Assembly (NCBI GenBank): GCA_007570785.1
Contig: ML664159.1
Coordinates: 6,075,376-6,139,375 of the forward strand
Direction: 5' to 3'
Length of the DNA stretch: 64,000 nucleotides
Source: Antilocapra americana
Lineage: Eukaryota; Chordata; Mammalia; Artiodactyla; Antilocapridae
In this document: positions 10,371 to 22,967 of the stretch, piece after piece
Numbering within the stretch: position 1 is the stretch's first letter
Layout: each line of letters begins with the position of its first letter
The notes under the pieces: model-generated
Databases searched by the model: none
Told to the model about the DNA's origin: nothing
What the model saw: only the letters and a program-made list of their open reading frames with translations
Position numbers and translations under genes: made by a program

Positions 10371-10761
10371 AGACTGAATGCCAAAGAATTGATGCTTTTG
10401 AATTGTGGTGCTGGAGAAGATTCTTGAGAGTTCTTTGAACTGCAAGGAGATCCAACCAGTCCATCCTAAAGGAGATCAGTCCTGGCTGTCCATTGGAAGG
10501 ACTGATGGTGAAGCTGAAACTCCAATGCTTTGGCCACCTGATGCAAAGAATCGACACACTGGAAAAGACCCTGACCCTGGGAAAGATTGAGGGCGGGAGG
10601 GAAAGGGAACGACAGAGGATGCTATGGTTGGATGACATCACCAACGCTATGGACATGAGTTTGAGCAAGCTCCAGGAGTTGGTGATGGACAAGGAAGCCT
10701 GGTGAGCTGCAGCCCATGGCATCACAGAGTCAGACACGACTGACGACTGAGCTGAACTGAA
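10371..10761 (+). mobile_element. BovB LINE 3' fragment
   Basis: It starts near 'AAGAATTGATGCTTTTGAA' and ends 'GAGCTGAACTGAA'. Only the last part of the coding region ([17 protein letters not shown] frame) and the 3' end are kept. Confidence 0.9.
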
Positions 10762-10774
10762 GTATTAATTTGCT

Positions 10775-10925
10775 GAATCCCCAGGTCATCTTAAGAAGCA
10801 GGCATTATACCCTGCTTCTAGTTTCACAGTTGAGCACACTGAGAAGTAAGAAGCAGCAGAACTAGAATATCAGATGAGGCAGGCTGGCCGGAGTCCTGCT
10901 TCTCATCCACTGAGCCACGTTGACA
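10775..10925 (-). mobile_element. MIR SINE, antisense
   Basis: A decayed MIR core, with 'AAGAAGCAGGCATTATACC', 'ACTGAGAAGTAAGAAG' and terminal 'TCATCCACTGAGCCACGTTG'. Confidence 0.5.
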
Positions 10926-11199
10926 CTAATAATGAAAGGAATCACGTCAGGCCCAGGACCAAGTCATGTGTTGTTTCAGGTCCATTTCCCTTGTTAGGAA
11001 TCCAGGAATTAAGACAGTAGAGTTGGGAACTGTTACATCCTTCACAAAGATGGGAGTTGGCAAGAGGCTTGAAAAATGATTCACATTTGTTACTGACATG
11101 CTTAAGTTTGACCAAATTTCCTTCTCTCACCAGTTATAAGTCTATAATAAAAGGCAACTTACTTGTCTCATTTTGCAGTTAAAAATTTACCATTATTCA

Positions 11200-11545
11200 A
11201 GAGCAGGCAGAAACGCCTAAGAACGTATACACCCAAAACACTTACACAAGCTTGCAAAGAAATATGAACAAAAATATTTATTACAGTGCTTTTTTAAAGC
11301 TCAAATATTAGAAACAAGCTTTTACAAGTGGTTTAAGAGTGGTACAGCCATTCAAATATTTAACAAGAATGAGATAGATTTAAAGATGAGGAAAAATTCT
11401 CATATATAATGTTAAGCAGAAAAGCATGATTTAAAAAAGCATGAAAAAGCAGGCAGAACTCTGCATCTAATTTGATTCTAATTTTGAAAACGAATGCAAA
11501 TGTTAGTATTATGCAGAGAACGAAATCTAGAGAGATAATCAACAA
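11200..11545 (+). mobile_element. L1M 3'-region fragment
   Basis: The phrases 'TTTATTACAGTGCTTTTT', 'GGTACAGCCATTCAAATA' and 'ATATAATGTTAAGCAGAAAA' follow the order of mammalian L1M 3' ends. Confidence 0.55.
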
Positions 11546-12582
11546 ACCCCTTAACAGTCATTGCAAAGAAAGGATAACAGACAGCTTCTGACTTCCTCAA
11601 TTATACATTTCTGGATTGTCTGAATTATTTACAAGCACCTATTCACTTTTGATATCAGAAGAAAACAAGGTTTTGTTTAAGTAGGCAGAGAGGCAGAGCC
11701 TGTGAGAAACGGATCAGGAAAAGCCATAGCCTGAAGCCGGGCTCTAATCCTTTCGTCTGTTAACTGCTGCCTCATTTCCTGGCAGCAGAGTTTTATGACT
11801 GGCTGGCTCTCAACAGATTCTCCTGCCAACAGGACACTGGCCAGCAGGGACATTAGAAATCTTCCTTGAGAGAACTCTAACAAAAGCCTAAGAGGCATTC
11901 AACTTGGAAATATGGCCAAAGGGAAAAATCCATAAAAAACACCCATTCCTGCCCACTCCCCCCACCCCCACAAACTCACCAGCCTTTCTCTCTAGTAGGA
12001 AATGCGGCCATTAAGCCAATGAAAGGAATTAGGATCGTTGTGAAATCACACTGGTTTGGCTTTGGAAAAAACAAGGACGTTAAGTGCAATTCATCTTTAG
12101 AGAACTCCCTTCCCATCAGGCCTCTGAATGTACATAACCATAAAAGAAACAGAGATAAATACTCACTAGAATAGCTGACATTTTAACAGTGGTCCACAAA
12201 TTTCAGTCTTTCACATCTATTTTATGTCACATTGTGTGTATCCTTTCCAAAAACTCTGGGAAGCAGAATTTTCAGAAGAGGCCCTAGGAAGTGATACAGA
12301 GAAAGTGGAACCCAGAATGTCTCACACTCACTAGCCAAGAAGATCAACCTGAAACAAACTAGAAGCATGAATACTATTCATTTTTAAGCAAATGTATCTC
12401 TTCCTGAAAAGCTACATAAACAATGTCTCCATCAAAGAAGAAAGATTGATACATATAAACAAGGCAAACATGAGAGGGAAAGGGAGCCCAGGAATAAAGT
12501 CTTAGGTAAAGGGATATATTGGTCAACCTGGCTTCCCCTAGACCTTAGTGGTACAGAGTAAATTTGTATGTGGTTACAAAGT
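11546..12582. other. Intergenic, nothing recognised
   Basis: No gene or confident repeat, although 12185-12330 has a faint MIR-like character. A C-rich run lies at about 11955-11970. Confidence 0.5.
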
Positions 12583-12789
12583 TTTGCTGGTGGCTCAATT
12601 GGGAAAGAATCCATCTGCAGTGCAGGAGACCCACCCTGGTTTGATCCTGGGTCAGGAAGATTCCTGGGAGGAGGAAATGGCAACCCACTCCAGTATTCTT
12701 GCCTGGGAAATCCCATGGACCGAGGAGCCTGGCAGGCTACACAGTCCATGGTGTTTTAAAGAGTCAGACATGACTTACCAACTACACCA
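12583..12789 (+). mobile_element. Bov-tA SINE
   Basis: A full-length copy with a slightly decayed head ('TTTGCTGGTGGCTCAATTGG') and internal 'CCACTCCAGTATTCTTGCC'. Two overlapping open frames here are SINE translations. Confidence 0.92.
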
Positions 12790-13459
12790 TCACCACCACA
12801 ACGTTCTCCAGGGCCTTGATCCTGTGGGCACTTGGCATGGTGCCCTATCTATTCTGTCTCCATGTCAACCATGCCACCACCAAAACGGACCCAACACGCA
12901 GTGAGGAGAATGGGGGCTCTGGGAAGGCAGCCCCTCCTTCACTGGTCCCATTGAGATGGCCACGTGCTTGTCGCTGGGAAGCCAAGAAGTGGCCACCACG
13001 GCCTCTGGACAACCGATTTTGTCTCACAAGGGCAAAAATTCAGATGCAAAATCATTATGCAAATTTCTCAAGGTGGTTCTGTGACAAAACCAACAGTAAA
13101 ATTCACCTTTTCTCAACGCCACCTTCAGTGCCAGACCTCAAAATGGAAAGGAGTAAGGACCTGAGACTAGCCCACACCTCATTTTCATTCCCATTTTATA
13201 TGCTAGCACAAATCTTACCACTGTTCTTTTCCTAATTCACCACCCTTTTTCACACAGAGCTGAGTTCATTTTTCTATTAAGCTAAAGAAGAGAGAGGGAA
13301 TAAATAGGTTGACAAAGTAAGGTTGAAAAATGATTCAAGCAGTTTGCAAAATAGCTGGGTATCATACTTTAAGACAACATTGTCTCAATAATTTTAATAA
13401 TTTATTATAGATACAAAAGTTTAGTTTCTAAAAACTAGCAAAATGCATTTTAAAAATGT
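12790..13459. other. Intergenic, nothing recognised
   Basis: A 139-codon open frame (12816-13235) partly overlaps the SINE tail. It shows no domain, signal peptide or family resemblance, so it is not called as a gene. Confidence 0.5.
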
Positions 13460-13572
13460 TTGACCTTGCTTCATGACCTGTAGGATCTTAGTTCCCCGAC
13501 CAGGGATCAAACTCACAGCCCCTGCATTGGAAGCTCAGAGTCTTAAACACTGGACTACCAGGGGAGACCTGA
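13460..13572 (-). mobile_element. CHR-type SINE, antisense, partial
   Basis: It contains 'TAGGATCTTAGTTCCCCGAC' and ends 'GGACTACCAGGGGAGACC'. It is the head half only. Confidence 0.8.
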
Positions 13573-13889
13573 AAAATATATTTTATTCTCAAATCTTTGA
13601 CAGGCTCTTTATAGAGAAAAGTCTCTCCCTGGGTGATAGTCTCAACTAAGGCATCAATGAATAGACAATCAATTTGAAAACAAGAATAAAACTTATATTC
13701 AATCTATTTCTCCAAAGTGAATCTAGGGTTTTTTTTAATGCTTTCTTTGCACCAGCAACTGGGACAACCTAAAAACAGATATACTGAGCTATGCTATTCA
13801 ATGAATGAGGACTAGATTCCTACATAGGCAAAATCTATTATTCTTCCCTAACAGAGCAAGAACTATAGATCAACAAAATGCTAATGTCT

Positions 13890-14200
13890 ATTTACACAAA
13901 GGAATACTATTCAGCAATACAAAGGGGAAATACTGATAATGCTACATTGTAAATGAACCTCAAAGACATCATATTAAGTGAAAGAAGCAAGTCACAAAAG
14001 ACCATGTATTGTATGATTCCATTTATATTAAATGTATAGATAAATCTCCAGAGACCAGAGGTAGAGTACAGCTGCCTGAGGCTAGGGAAGGAATGGGAAT
14101 CAACTGCAAGCAGTCAAAGAGAACTCATCAGGATGAAAATGGACTAAAACTGGTTGTGGTGGTAGTCATGCAACTTACTAACCTGGGTGGAGCCACTTCA
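13890..14200 (+). mobile_element. L1M 3'-UTR fragment
   Basis: It has 'GGAATACTATTCAGCAATAC', then 'AAGTGAAAGAAGCAAGTCAC' and 'ATTGTATGATTCCATTTATA', the classic order of older mammalian L1 3' ends. Confidence 0.75.
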
Positions 14201-14273
14201 GAGGAAATGATGTGCATGGCCTCATTTTTGTGACATTAAACGATTTCCTGAGACTTGCCACAGAAGAGACCCA

Positions 14274-15345
14274 GTTCAGTTCAGTCACTCAGTCGTGTCC
14301 GACTCTTTGTGACCCCACAAATCCCAGCACGCCAGGCCTCCCTGTCCATCACCAACTGCTGGAGTTTACCCAAACCCAGGACCATCGAGTCGGTGATGCC
14401 ATCCAACCATCTCATCCTCTGTTGTCCCCTTCTCCTCCTGTCCCCAATCCTTCTCATTAGAGTCTTTTCCAATGAGTCAACTCTTCGCCTGAGGTGGCCA
14501 AAGTATTGCAGTTTCAGCTTCAACATCAGACCTTCCAGTGAACACCCAGGACTGATCTCCTTTAGGATGGACTGGTTGGATCTCCTTGCAGTCCAAGGGA
14601 CTCTCAAGAGTCTTCTCCAACACCACAGTTCAAAAGCATGAATTCTTCAGTGCTCAGCTTTCTTCACAGTCCAACTCTCACATCCACACATGACTACTGG
14701 AAAAACCATAGCCTGGACTAGATGGACCTTTGTTGGCAAAGTAATGTCTCTGCTTTTCAATATGCTATCCAGGTTGGTCATAACTTTCCTTCGAAGGAAT
14801 AAGCGTCTTTTAATTTCATGGCTGCAATCACCATATGCAGTGATTTTGGAGCCCCCCCCCCCAGAAAATAAAGCCTGACACTGTTTCCCCATCTATTTCC
14901 CATGAAATGATGGGACCAGATGCCATGATCTTAGTTTTCTGAATGTTGAGCTTTAAGCCAATTTTTTCACTCTCCTCTTTCACTTTCATCAAGAGGCTTT
15001 TTAGTTCCTCTTCACTTTCTGCCATAAGGGTGGTGTCGTCTGCATATCTGAGGTTATTGATATTTCTCCCAGCAATCTTGATTCCAGCTTGTATTTCTTC
15101 CAGCCCAGCATTTCTCATGATGTACTCTGCATATAAGTTAAATAAACAGGGTGACGATATACAGCCTTGACATACTCCTTCCCTGATTTGGAACCAGTCT
15201 GTTGTTCCATGTCCAGTTCTAACTGTTGCTTTCTGACCTGCATACAGGTTTCTCAAGAGACAGGTCAGATGGTCTGGTATTCATATCTCTTTAGGAATTT
15301 TCCACAGTTTATTGTGATCCACACAGTCAAATGCTTTGAGCTCTG
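14274..15345 (-). mobile_element. BovB (RTE) LINE fragment with reverse-transcriptase YADD segment
   Basis: This is the longest BovB copy in the window, about 1.07 kb and 5'-truncated. On the minus strand, 15256-14828 is open for 142 codons and contains 'REGVCQGC' and the reverse-transcriptase active-site phrase 'LRYADDTTLMAESEEEL', then 'KIGLKLNIQKTKIM'. The frame is lost at an 11-base C run (14852-14862) and resumes in another frame as 'GSKITAYGDCSHEIKRRL', then again as '[17 protein letters not shown]'. It ends with the BovB 3' terminus at 'AGTTCAGTTCAGTCACTCAG'. No endonuclease domain is present, so it is a dead fragment. Confidence 0.93.
14852..14862 (+). repeat. C11 homopolymer
   Basis: Eleven consecutive C residues lie inside the BovB copy, where related copies in this window read 'GGAGCCCAAGAAAATAAAG'. 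The run coincides with the reading-frame break. Confidence 0.85.
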
Positions 15346-15834
15346 GTCAGGGGGCGCGGCCTAGAGAAGAGACCCCAAAGCAAGTCCAAATGACAAAATT
15401 CTAAATGTGTTTCTCATTTAGCAAAGTGGACTATCATCTTCTTAGATACTTACCCTCTACTTACGGAAGGTGACCTTGGTTTGTTTACTTTTTATGGGAA
15501 GCTTACAGTTGTCAAAATACTAGAGTTTCACTTGAAGTTGCCTGCAGACTAATTTACTTTGGGGTGGTCAGACACTATATCCAAATGTTAATCCACATAG
15601 GATCAAATTTACTTAAGCCATGACGTTCAATCCTGTTTTTCTCATTTGGATAAAAAGGAATTTGAAGGGGTTTTTTTTCCCCTATTCTTACAACACTTAT
15701 GAATGAACCTTTCTTTCCATTTTACATGTATTTATATTTCATGAAAACTGAGAGTCTCATTTCATCCTTTCCTTTTAAAATATCATGCAGATGGATGTGT
15801 GTGCAAGGATTTCAACCTTGTGGGTAACAACAAA

Positions 15835-16060
15835 ATATTGCTCATAAACAGGGAACTGGTAAAATAAATTATTATACATCCAAACAGAATAAAATACTAC
15901 GTAGCTATTAAAAATATGGAGAAAGGATCTATGAGAATTGGTGTGGAACTACCTATAAGATATATTGTTAAGTAAAAAAATACGTATATATAGAACAGCA
16001 TAATATTATGCTACCCTTGGTATTTTGTTTTTGAAAGAATATATGCATAAATGCTATATA
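15835..16060 (+). mobile_element. L1M 3'-region fragment
   Basis: 'ATTATACATCCAAACAGAAT', 'ACTACGTAGCTATTAAAAAT' and 'GATATATTGTTAAGTAAAAA' match the L1M 3' order also seen at 11200-11545. Confidence 0.6.
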
Positions 16061-16149
16061 TGATTATATATCTAAGCACATATACACCATATAGCAAGAT
16101 TATATTCTTTAAGGGAAGAGAACTGAGTATCTGGGATTTTACCCTGTTA

Positions 16150-16360
16150 TTGTTTTAGTCACTAAGTGGTATCTAACTCTTCCTGAACTCGGTGGACCAG
16201 AGGAGCTCACCGTGTTCCACTGTCCTGGCATTTCCCAGGCATGAATATTGGAGTGGGTTGCCATTTCCTTCTCCAGGGGGATCTCTCCAGGCCAGGGATT
16301 GAACCCACGTCTCCTACTTGGCTGGTGAATTCCTTACCCCTGAGCCAACTGGGAAGCCCT
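16150..16360 (-). mobile_element. Bov-tA-type SINE, antisense, diverged
   Basis: It reads from 'GTTTTAGTCACTAAGTGG' to 'CCAACTGGGAAGCCCTTG', with 'GGGATTGAACCCACGTCTCC' between. More mismatches than neighbouring copies suggest an older insertion. Confidence 0.85.
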
Positions 16361-17039
16361 TGTTCTGTTAGGGATGCTAACTTTTCAGTATATAGCACCA
16401 TTCGAATGGTTACCATGCATATCATCATCCACTGAAAAACATTCCATGTTTTACAGCTTTACACTTCAATTTGGTAAACCTTAACTAAGTTAATAAGTTT
16501 TTTAAAAATGGCGTTAAAATATTCTAATCACTTTTGTCCAAATATAATAACAATGAAATACAATAAGAACTCTGACCAAGTTTTAATGCATAGTTAAATA
16601 AGAAAGTTATTTGAAGTCTCCATTTCTAAAACAGAGCTATTATGAAGACTGATGGAATAACTTTTGTAAGATGCAGAATCATTAAGATGGAGTTTTGCAG
16701 AGGTAACTCACCGTTGGACAGAAGTAAAACGAAGTTCAGCTGCAAAAGCAATAAGATCTCTTTGTCCTGGACATTTGTTACTTGCTCATCACTGGATCAT
16801 TTAGGTTGAATTGGACTTGACTTATGGTGATCAATTATGTCATTTTGTATTACAGGACCAAATTCATTCTTGGATCCTGGGGGACCAAGTTTAACATTAA
16901 ATATGCTTGCAATAGCAACTTCATAATCCACCTGTCAATTCATTCTGCTGCCTAGTCATTCTGCTACCTGTACAATTACTTTAGCTGAAGAAACAGTAAT
17001 AAACATACCTTAAAATTGTGATAGCACATCACAGTTCAC
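16361..17039. other. Intergenic, nothing recognised
   Basis: AT-rich. No gene or clear repeat. Confidence 0.5.
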
Positions 17040-17215
17040 TAACCACTTCTATCAACACATATTTCATCGCATTTGACCCTCTTAGCAACCCTGTAGGGGA
17101 GGCAAGAGAGACATTACTATGTCTGCTTCACACAGTCATAGTTAAATCACCCAACCAGGAATCGGAGAACTGAGATTAGAATCTAGGTTCCCACAGTCTC
17201 CTTCCACCCAGTTAT
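17040..17215 (-). mobile_element. MIR-like SINE, antisense
   Basis: 'CCCTCTTAGCAACCCTGTAG' and 'TTAGAATCTAGGTTCCCACA' are positioned as in antisense MIR (regional 'aaccctgtgagg' and 'gaacccaggt' phrases). Confidence 0.5.
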
Positions 17216-18837
17216 ACATATTTTACAGTATGTATGTAAAAGGTGTGTGAAACACATCCTTCAGAAAAGGGTGTGTTTGTGTATAAAATCTGTTTTGTTA
17301 TATTAGAACACAAAGACAGTGTGTCGACTTTATCATTTCTCAGTTGTTTTTTCTTCTTTCTGAATGGAATTCCCATGAGCATCGTTTCATCCGCTTTTTG
17401 AACTTACTTTGACAAGTATATTACCTAAATTCACCTGGGTAGCCAAAGAGTGTTCTTGTGTGATGGGGACCATTCATTTTCATAGTCTCATTTGTGACTC
17501 ACGGATTTGTGTGGGCGTTGAAGAGAAACATCTAAAGAAAGAGAAATGGGAAAAGATTTCTTTCTATATTTAAATATAAGTAATAGAAAGAGGCTGGCTA
17601 AGTTATAAATAACAGTAAAGTGACATGTTCTCTGGAAAACCCATGGCGAATAGCATTACTGCTGCCTGAGAAATGTAACCACTGAAAACTCTGGTTTGGA
17701 AAAGCGGCTTGTTGTAAAACAAATGCTTTTTTTATTGTTATTATTCCATCAGGTCATTGTCCGGAAATATTCCAAGTTTACAAGTGTAATAATTGGTTTC
17801 ATACAGTCCAGTGATTCAAGATGTGTGGTTTTTAATATGTATCATGTATGAGGAAGAGTGTCGGGATATCATTCAGTGAGTTGCTCTGGGTGGAGGTGGA
17901 GTCTTGTTATTTTGTGTGAAGACACGTTTATTATTTTAAACACTAACCAGTTATTGTATGACAAAGAAAATACTATTAGGTTCAAATTGCCATCATTAGC
18001 ATTCTTACACACATTGACACAGGCATTAAATAGCACACTCAAGATCAGAATCTGGAAACTTGGACAATATCCACAGCACTGATGTGATTTTGTTGGAGTA
18101 CTTCTCAAGACTGACTGAAGTTAAAAATAAGTTAGCTCGCTTTTGGACATTATCTAACTTGCTAGCAGAAGAAATCACCTAATCTGGGAAGGAGACAGAT
18201 CGCAATTTTGTGTAAGTGCTAAAATCGCCTTTCTTCAGCTTACAAGGAGAGACTTGCTCACAGGAGACTGGTTCACACTCCTTTTATTCAGCTCCAACTT
18301 GCAGAGTCATCTTGCTTCTAAAATGGTTTCAGAGCCAGAGACGGGAGGTGGCCACTCCAGTAAGAAACTCCTCTTGTCTTTGAATACATGCCTTTTTAGA
18401 ACTGGACCCCAAAGGCCAACTCTGTAACTGCATTCTAAATTGTTTTGTTTCCATCAGATATATTCAGCAAGACTTAGCATCCCTCTGAAGACTCCACAGG
18501 AGTTTTTCTAATAATCATGTGCAGTGTTCATAAATAACTTCCACCCCTTCTGTACAGATGTTCTGAAAGCACTGTCAGGAAGGCATAAAAGGATAGGTGA
18601 AGTGGAACTATTCAAGTATGAATGAACTCCTTCCACTTTTGTTTTCTCTTCTTCAAGATTTATTCAGCTAATCCAAGCTAAAAGAAAACTAATCATTTTG
18701 TGTTTGAGTTAATGTGAGAGCTTACATTATATGCTGAAATGTTAACCAACATCTGAGACATTTACCAACCTATTATTGAACATATACATACGCATATATG
18801 TATGTAAAGGCATACATGTCTCTGGAGTCTCCTCACA
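17216..18837. other. Intergenic, no repeat recognised (1.6 kb)
   Basis: No gene, SINE or LINE is seen over 1.6 kb. The small opposed open frames at 17858-18108 mirror each other and have no recognisable domain. Confidence 0.5.
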
Positions 18838-19437
18838 TTCAGTTCAGTCACTCAGTCGTGTCCGACTCTTTGGAACCCCGTGGACTGCAGCACACCAGGC
18901 CTCCCTGTTCATCACCAACTCCTAGAGCTTGCTCAAACTCACATCCATAGAGTCAGGGATGCCATCCAACCAGTTCATCCTCTATCGTCCCTGTCTCCTC
19001 CTGCCTTCAATCTTTCCCAGCATCAGAGTCTTTTCCAATGAGTCAGTTCTTTGCATCAGGTGGCCAGAGTATTGGAGTTTCAGCTTCAACATCAGTCCTT
19101 CCAATGAATATTCAGGACTGATTTCCTTTAGGATAGACTGGCTGGATCTCCTTGCTGTCTAAGGGACTCACAAGAGTCTTCTCTAACACCACAGTTCAAA
19201 AGCATCAATTTTTCAGTGCTCAGCTTGGTTTACAGTCCAACTCTCACATCCACACATGTTTACTGGAAAAACCATAGCCTTGACTAGATGGACCTTTGTT
19301 GGCAAAGTAATGTCTCTGCTTTTTAATATGCTGTCTAGCTTGGTCATAGCTTTCCTTCCAAGAAGCAAGCGTCTTTTAATTTCATGGCTGCAGTCACCAT
19401 CTGCAGTGATTTTGGAGCCCAAGAAAATAAAGTCTCA
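18838..19437 (-). mobile_element. BovB LINE 3' fragment, antisense
   Basis: It runs from 'CAGTTCAGTCACTCAGTCGT' to 'TTTTGGAGCCCAAGAAAAT'. The minus strand encodes 'GSKITADGDCSHEIKRRLL', uninterrupted at the point where the 14.8 kb copy has its C run. Confidence 0.93.
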
Positions 19438-20563
19438 CTGTTTCCATTATTTCCCCGTCTACGAATTCTTTAGCACTATACCATCCGGGAGGTGCTTCTA
19501 CATATATATAATTATATATTATGTATAACTGTACACACATGGTTTTTATCCTGGGAAATGGGTTATAGTGAGCAGGGCTACTATAAGGAAGTGTTAGCAC
19601 TGAAAAAACTTGGCAAATATTATGGAAATATAAATGATCAGAGCCACAACATGCAAGAAATCAGAGATAAAAGTACACATTCATAAAAGATCATACTAAT
19701 GTAAAAACCAGGTAACAGTGGAGATCAGAAAGCTGAGTAGTTAATTCATGGTTTCAAGGGAAGTCAGGCACTAAGTGTTTGAAAGTCAGGGCAGGTAGGT
19801 ATGATCCAAGACCCACAGGACTAAAGCAGGGGCTACAAATCTAATTCTGAGGGAAGATCTCCTATACACTCCCAGGAAGATGTGGACTGGACTCTCCCAC
19901 ACAAAGTCTGTGATCCTTTGACTGCTGAGTCGACTTAAGATCACCTAAATGATTTTGTTACCAGGATAACTTGGATTACACATAATGGCTGTTCGCCTAT
20001 GATTTCTTAAGCTCCGTTCTCTGTCTTGGCTAGTACCAAATGGGCAAACTGAAACATGGCTAAGGACAGTTGATGTATTTAAAGGTCAGGAGAAAAGCAC
20101 CCCACCCCACACCTTAGAGGTGGAACTGAGTGCTTGTGTTGCATGAGCCTGGGGAGGTTGCTATAGCAATATGATCACGTAGCTAGAATAATTTGTGTAT
20201 CTAACAGAACTTGAATTTCAAAGTCCACAGGAAGCACAATTAAAAGGACTTTCTTAGGCTTGCTGCATGTTTACAAGGCGGCTACTTAATGGATCAGATT
20301 GCGCGTGTCTAGCCACCCCTGAGAACCTGGGGAGGGAGAAAGCTGATATTACTGGTACCCTGGTGCTTGCTTGTTACAATAAGAAGGGGACTGGGGCTCC
20401 TAATACTGAGGATGAGGGGAAGATGAGGGAACATTTACAGACACTGAGCTCAACCTCTATGTGTGGGCAATCGCGAGGTTTCCATCTGTCACGGGGGCCT
20501 GCGGTCAGAGCAGGGCTCACCCTGCAGATTCCAGGTGGAGAGCTGTTGAGCACGAAGGGAAGG
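19438..20563. other. Intergenic, nothing recognised
   Basis: It includes a short AT-alternating stretch at about 19500-19525. No gene seen. Confidence 0.5.
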
Positions 20564-20783
20564 GAGGCTTCCTCGGTGGCTCAGCAGGTAAAGAATCTGT
20601 TTGCAATGCAGGAGACACAGGAGACACAGATTCGATCCTTGGGTCAGGAAGATTCCCTGGAGGAGGGCATGGTAACCCACTCCTGTATTCTTGCCTGGAG
20701 AATTCCATAGACAAAGGAGGCTTGCAGGCGATGGTCCATGGAGTTGCAGAGTTGGACACAACTAAAGCCACTGAGCACACACA
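20564..20783 (+). mobile_element. Bov-tA SINE
   Basis: A full copy with an internal duplication of 'GGAGACACA' in the tRNA-like part. Open frames on both strands over it are SINE translations. Confidence 0.92.
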
Positions 20784-21136
20784 TGCACAAGGGAAGGGAA
20801 GGTGTTATCAGAGTTGAAAATGAATGGGAAAGGAGTTAGAGGGTGGAAGGTGGAAGAACAAATCCAGCATACAGGAATCCAAAACACAGGTGAGTTTCCT
20901 AAGTCCATATTGTAGGATAGCTTACATTATCAGATGTGAGGCAGGCAAGGTCAGGACAGAGGCACGCAGATGTGTCAGAATCATGGTACAGAGATGGAGC
21001 ACTTGTGTCTGATCCAAGGATTGTCTCATCCCAGGGCTCTCTGTTTATTCCCTGCCAAAGAGCTATTGCCTCCGCGTGAAGAAAGAGCTATACTCCACCA
21101 AGCAAGAATGGATTCTGACATATATTTAAAGGTCTT
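20784..21136. other. Intergenic, nothing recognised
   Basis: No gene or repeat seen. Confidence 0.5.
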
Positions 21137-21650
21137 TTGTTGTTCAGTCACTAAGTCATGTCTGACTCTTTGCCACCCCAGCACGCCAGGCTTCCCCATC
21201 CTTCACTATCTCCCAGAGTTTGCTCAAACTCATGTCTATCGAGTCAGTGATGCCATCCAATCATCTCATCCTCTGTCTTCCCCTTCTTTTCTCACCTTCA
21301 ATCATTTCTAGCATCAGGGTCTTTTCCAGTGAGTCAGTTCTTCACATCAGATGGCCAAAGTACTGGAGCTTCAGCTTCAGCATCAGTCCCTCCAGTGAAT
21401 ACTCAGGATTGATTTCTTTTAGGATTGACTGGTTTGATCCCTTGCTATCCAAGGGGCTCTCAAGAGTCTTCTCTAACACCACAGTTTGAAAGCACCAGTT
21501 CTTCGGTGCTCAGCCTTCTATATGGTCCAGCTCTCACATTTGTACCTGACTACTGGAAAATCCATAGCTTTGACTAACAAACCTTTGTTGGCAAAGTAAT
21601 GTCTCTGCTTTTTAATATGCTGTCTAGGTTTGTCATAGCTTTATTGATGT
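21137..21650 (-). mobile_element. BovB LINE 3' fragment, antisense
   Basis: It starts 'TTGTTGTTCAGTCACTAAG' and continues to 'GTCTAGGTTTGTCATAGC'. It is cut earlier at its 5' end than the 18.8 kb copy. Confidence 0.92.
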
Positions 21651-22197
21651 CAAAATATGACCAATACCCAGGGATTAGCTTAAGACAAAAGGGGGGAAAA
21701 AGCATGTCAGCATCCATTTCTCTCAGCATCCATAGGAATTACAGCTAAAACAGACCTTGGACATTTCCTTATCAAGTTCTTTTTTTCTTTCAGATGTGCA
21801 GTGTTACAGGCTGCCCCTAGCTGCATGGAAGGGTGGGAAAGCAAATATTTAGATTTTCCAGTATTTATAGCAGACCTGGGCAGGGGAAACAGAGCTTAGA
21901 ATGGGTATTGGGCTGGGCGGTCCATAAACTGGGATGGCAAATGTCAGCAAGTACTCCATGGCTCCATCTCTGGGCAGACAAACCAACTGCTAATCAAACA
22001 AGCTGGTATGTGGCCTCAAAACTCTTCCCCACAGAGTTTTCCATTCAAATCCTACCAATTAGTCAATTCTGGTTCATGAGATTAAGCCTATTTGTTCTTG
22101 ATTATTTTCAGCATTTATGGTAACTCTGAGGTATGACAAGAAAACTCTTTTAATAAAGATAATAATGTGGCTTAAATATCCAAATCCTAGACACAGA
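21651..22197. other. Intergenic, nothing recognised
   Basis: No gene or repeat seen. Confidence 0.5.
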
Positions 22198-22262
22198 CTG
22201 GGGCACACTGCAGTCCATGGGGTTACAAAGAGTCAGACACAACTTAGCAACTGAGCAACAAG
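22198..22262 (+). mobile_element. BovB/Bov-tA 3'-end remnant
   Basis: Only the terminal 'GCAGTCCATGGGGTTACAAA' to 'CAACTGAGCAACAAGAC' portion. This part is shared by BovB and the SINEs it mobilises, so the parent cannot be decided. Confidence 0.8.
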
Positions 22263-22777
22263 ACATACAGAAAGAGCTGGTCCTTGGTCCAGAGTCTTTA
22301 TTTTACAGCTGAAGAAGTTGAAGCCAAGAGTGGCTAGGACTTTTAATCAGTCACCCAATGAGCTAGTTGAACATGGTCCCTTTTAAAGCAGTTACCTTAA
22401 GAGGCTTTTTCCAGGCTTGCTGACAGTACTCAGAGCATCTCTGAAGTTCTTCTTTTAGAATGTCTCTCATTTAGCTAATAAGCTGCTAACACAAGAAAAT
22501 ACAGCTCTTCTATTTTGTAGATGCCTCCTGTCTTCTTCCCCATCCTCTGCCCCCACCAACCAATGCTACCCAGCTCACCTACTCATTAATTCAACAAAAA
22601 TGTGTTGAGAATGAGTGCACCAGATCCACTGTATGATTTGACTCCAAATGGCTCTGGCCTATTTTGGAAAATCAAATGTACTCTTGATTATTTATGTTCA
22701 GCAGACTATCTCCCCACCCTCTGCCCCTCCCCACCACATCATGCTAAGGCTGGTTCATGGAACAAGCTGCCCATTTT
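22263..22777. other. Intergenic; faint MIR-like patch
   Basis: 22290-22380 ('TTTATTTTACAGCTGAAGAA') faintly resembles antisense MIR. Otherwise nothing is recognised. Confidence 0.4.
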
Positions 22778-22967
22778 GGGTAGTGTTCTAGAGTCAGTAC
22801 CACTCAATAGAATTTCCTGTGATATTGTAGATGTTCCAAAATCTGTACCACATGCAGCACTTACACTGGGACTACTATAACAGAGAAACTGAATTTTTTA
22901 TTTTATTTTAACTAATTTAAATGTCTACACATGGCTAGTGGCTACCATGTTGAAAAGCACAGTCCTG
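22778..22967 (+). mobile_element. hAT-Charlie-type MITE
   Basis: 'CACTCAATAGAATTTCCTGT', an AT-rich middle with 'AACTAATTTAAATGTC', then 'GGCTAGTGGCTACCATGTTG' are the diagnostic parts of a common mammalian non-autonomous hAT element. Confidence 0.75.

Noticed and set aside
12816..13235. 139-codon + frame
   Set aside because: Begins just after a SINE tail and resembles nothing known. No splice or poly(A) context linking it to a transcript.
14943..15170. Plus-strand frame over 14943-15170
   Set aside because: Antisense shadow of the BovB reverse-transcriptase segment.
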